Assembly: GCF_004339805.1 (NCBI RefSeq)
Contig: NZ_SLUI01000001.1
Coordinates: 62,001-126,000, forward strand
Direction: 5' to 3'
From: Anaerospora hongkongensis
GTDB taxonomy: Bacteria > Bacillota > Negativicutes > Sporomusales > DSM-15969
DNA: 64,000 bases
The position numbers and the translations under genes are program-made. Below are positions 62,954-64,000 of the stretch, one piece after another. Each line of letters starts with the position of its first letter. Positions within the stretch are counted from its first letter, which is position 1. A model generated the notes under the pieces. It saw only the letters and a program-made list of their open reading frames with translations. It ran no database searches and was not told where the DNA came from.

Positions 62954-64000
62954 CTACTCTAGTAATTCCTGATAAACAGGATAGTCCAAATTCTTAGCTA
63001 CCGTTACCAGCAGTCTCACAGCGGACTCATAATCGTCACGATGAATAATGCTGTTATGACTATGAATATACCGGGTAGGAATGCTGAGAACAAGGCTGGG
63101 TACTCCTTGTGCGTGCAAATGGATACGCCCTGCGTCGGTACCGCCGCCTTCTGTAAATTCCAGTTGATGCGGTATGTGATGCTGTTCGGCAAGATTGATT
63201 ACATAATTTCGTAGTGCTGTATGCGGAATAAGACTGGAGTCATAAATGGATATGGCTACACCTTTTCCTAACTTGCTGGAAGCCTGATCATTGGAAACAC
63301 CTGGAGTATCTCCGGCTACGCATGTATCAATGGCAAACGCGATGTGCGGATCAATAACGGCTGCGCTGGTTTTCGCACCTCTTAAGCCAACCTCTTCCTG
63401 AACAGTGCCTACACCGTAAACAGTATTGGCATGCAGCTCATTTCCCAATGCCTGCATAACATCAGCCATAATAGCACAGCCAATCCGGTTATCCCAGGCT
63501 TTCCCCATAAGAAAATTTTCATTGGCCATAACAGTAAACGTGCTAAAAGGCACAACAGCATCGCCCGGCCTTACGCCAAAAGTCTCTCTTGCTTCCTTTT
63601 CGTCACATGCGCCTATGTCAATGTACATTTCTCTTTTGGGAACAATCTTTTTCCGTTCTTCCGGTGTCAGGATATGAGGCGGTTTGCTGCCGATTACACC
63701 GGGAATATCCCCCTTGGCGGTAATAACCGTAACCCGCTGGCCAAGCATAACCTGTTCCCACCAGCCGCCAAGCGTAGTAAACTTCAAATAACCCTCTTTG
63801 GTAATAAACTTAACCATAAAGCCTATCTCATCCATATGGCTGGCAATCATAATCCGCGGCTCTTGCTGACTGCCTTGTTTTTTAAAGATAACACTGCCTA
63901 ATTTATCATAGGTTGTCTCAGTGCAGCCGCTTAACCTATTCAGCAGCAATTGCTTAACCGGCTTTTCAAAGCCGGAAACTCCCGGAGCCTCACTAATCTG
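62954..64000 (-). CDS. M42-family metallo-aminopeptidase, N-terminus outside window
   Basis: The frame runs off the right edge; at least 348 residues are present and only about five N-terminal residues are missing (APGVSGFE is inside). Metal-binding motifs: SHMDEIGF, AWDNRIGCA, EEVGLRGA, FAIDTCVAGDTPG and HSHNSIIH. Such enzymes form large cytoplasmic tetrahedral aminopeptidase complexes trimming peptides. Relatives include glutamyl aminopeptidases and endoglucanase-like proteins. It heads the local run M42-gCA-ndk-adenosyltransferase. Confidence 0.92.
   Translation of the reverse strand, partial: QISEAPGVSGFEKPVKQLLLNRLSGCTETTYDKLGSVIFKKQGSQQEPRIMIASHMDEIGFMVKFITKEGYLKFTTLGGWWEQVMLGQRVTVITAKGDIPGVIGSKPPHILTPEERKKIVPKREMYIDIGACDEKEARETFGVRPGDAVVPFSTFTVMANENFLMGKAWDNRIGCAIMADVMQALGNELHANTVYGVGTVQEEVGLRGAKTSAAVIDPHIAFAIDTCVAGDTPGVSNDQASSKLGKGVAISIYDSSLIPHTALRNYVINLAEQHHIPHQLEFTEGGGTDAGRIHLHAQGVPSLVLSIPTRYIHSHNSIIHRDDYESAVRLLVTVAKNLDYPVYQELLE

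Noticed and set aside
1..64000. CRISPR arrays, insertion sequences, prophage genes, integrases, origins
   Set aside because: No regularly spaced repeats, transposase or integrase motifs, or DnaA-box clusters were found on reading both strands.

Overview
The window looks like chromosome from a diderm Firmicute (class Negativicutes, probably a Sporomusaceae relative). It has a Firmicutes-type housekeeping order (yicC-remA-gmk-rpoZ-coaBC-...-priA-def-fmt-rsmB-rlmN-prpC-PASTA kinase-rsgA-rpe), RemA, RqcH and Gram-positive style FMN and SAM riboswitches. It also encodes a complete RND efflux pump with a TolC-family outer-membrane channel, which only makes sense in a cell with an outer membrane. 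Almost every gene lies on the minus strand. No insertion sequence, prophage, CRISPR array or integrase was seen.

Left part (1-13.4 kb), accessory. An autoregulated TetR-SDR operon has a perfect 14-bp-arm inverted repeat lying over its promoter. CcdA and a DUF881 protein are on the plus strand. A Met/His-rich copper/silver-type efflux operon follows (tolC-cusB-cusA-lipoprotein). Its promoter, and a second promoter in front of a tiny membrane-protein gene, carry matching arrays of 11-bp direct repeats that end exactly 9 bp before the -10 box. Next come a mycothione-reductase-like flavoprotein, an alpha/beta hydrolase overlapping a DUF4180 gene, and a DedA protein.

Catabolic cluster (13.8-21.3 kb). 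A PrpR-type sigma-54 activator lies downstream of five enzyme genes: a PrpF/methylitaconate-isomerase-like protein, an aconitase-family hydratase of LeuC-like and LeuD-like subunits, a class III CoA-transferase and an HMG-CoA-lyase-family enzyme. A near-consensus -24/-12 promoter and two copies of a palindromic upstream element precede the first gene. The gene set suggests a CoA-dependent route splitting a C5 or C6 branched unsaturated dicarboxylate (itaconate/citraconate or methylitaconate/dimethylmaleate type) into pyruvate plus an acyl-CoA. The substrate is inferred, not shown.

Middle (21.3-49 kb), housekeeping. It holds an ABC exporter, Hsp33, the ribDEBAH operon under an FMN riboswitch, rpe, rsgA, and a cell-wall signalling operon (two FHA proteins, PP2C phosphatase, FtsW-type polymerase, PBP, PASTA kinase) with its own strong promoter. 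After that come rlmN, rsmB, a DUF116 protein, fmt, def, priA, an HMA-like protein lacking one metal-binding Cys, metK under a SAM riboswitch, coaBC, rpoZ, gmk, remA and yicC.

Right part (49-64 kb). It holds dapF, a PacL-type P-type ATPase, rqcH (plus strand), a coiled-coil protein, coaD, rsmD, a DUF4127 protein, an NlpC/P60 hydrolase, tRNA-Pro(CGG), an EF-G-like GTPase, a previously easy-to-miss 50-residue Cys-rich ORF behind a PduO-type adenosyltransferase, ndk, a gamma-carbonic-anhydrase-like protein and an M42 peptidase that runs off the right edge.
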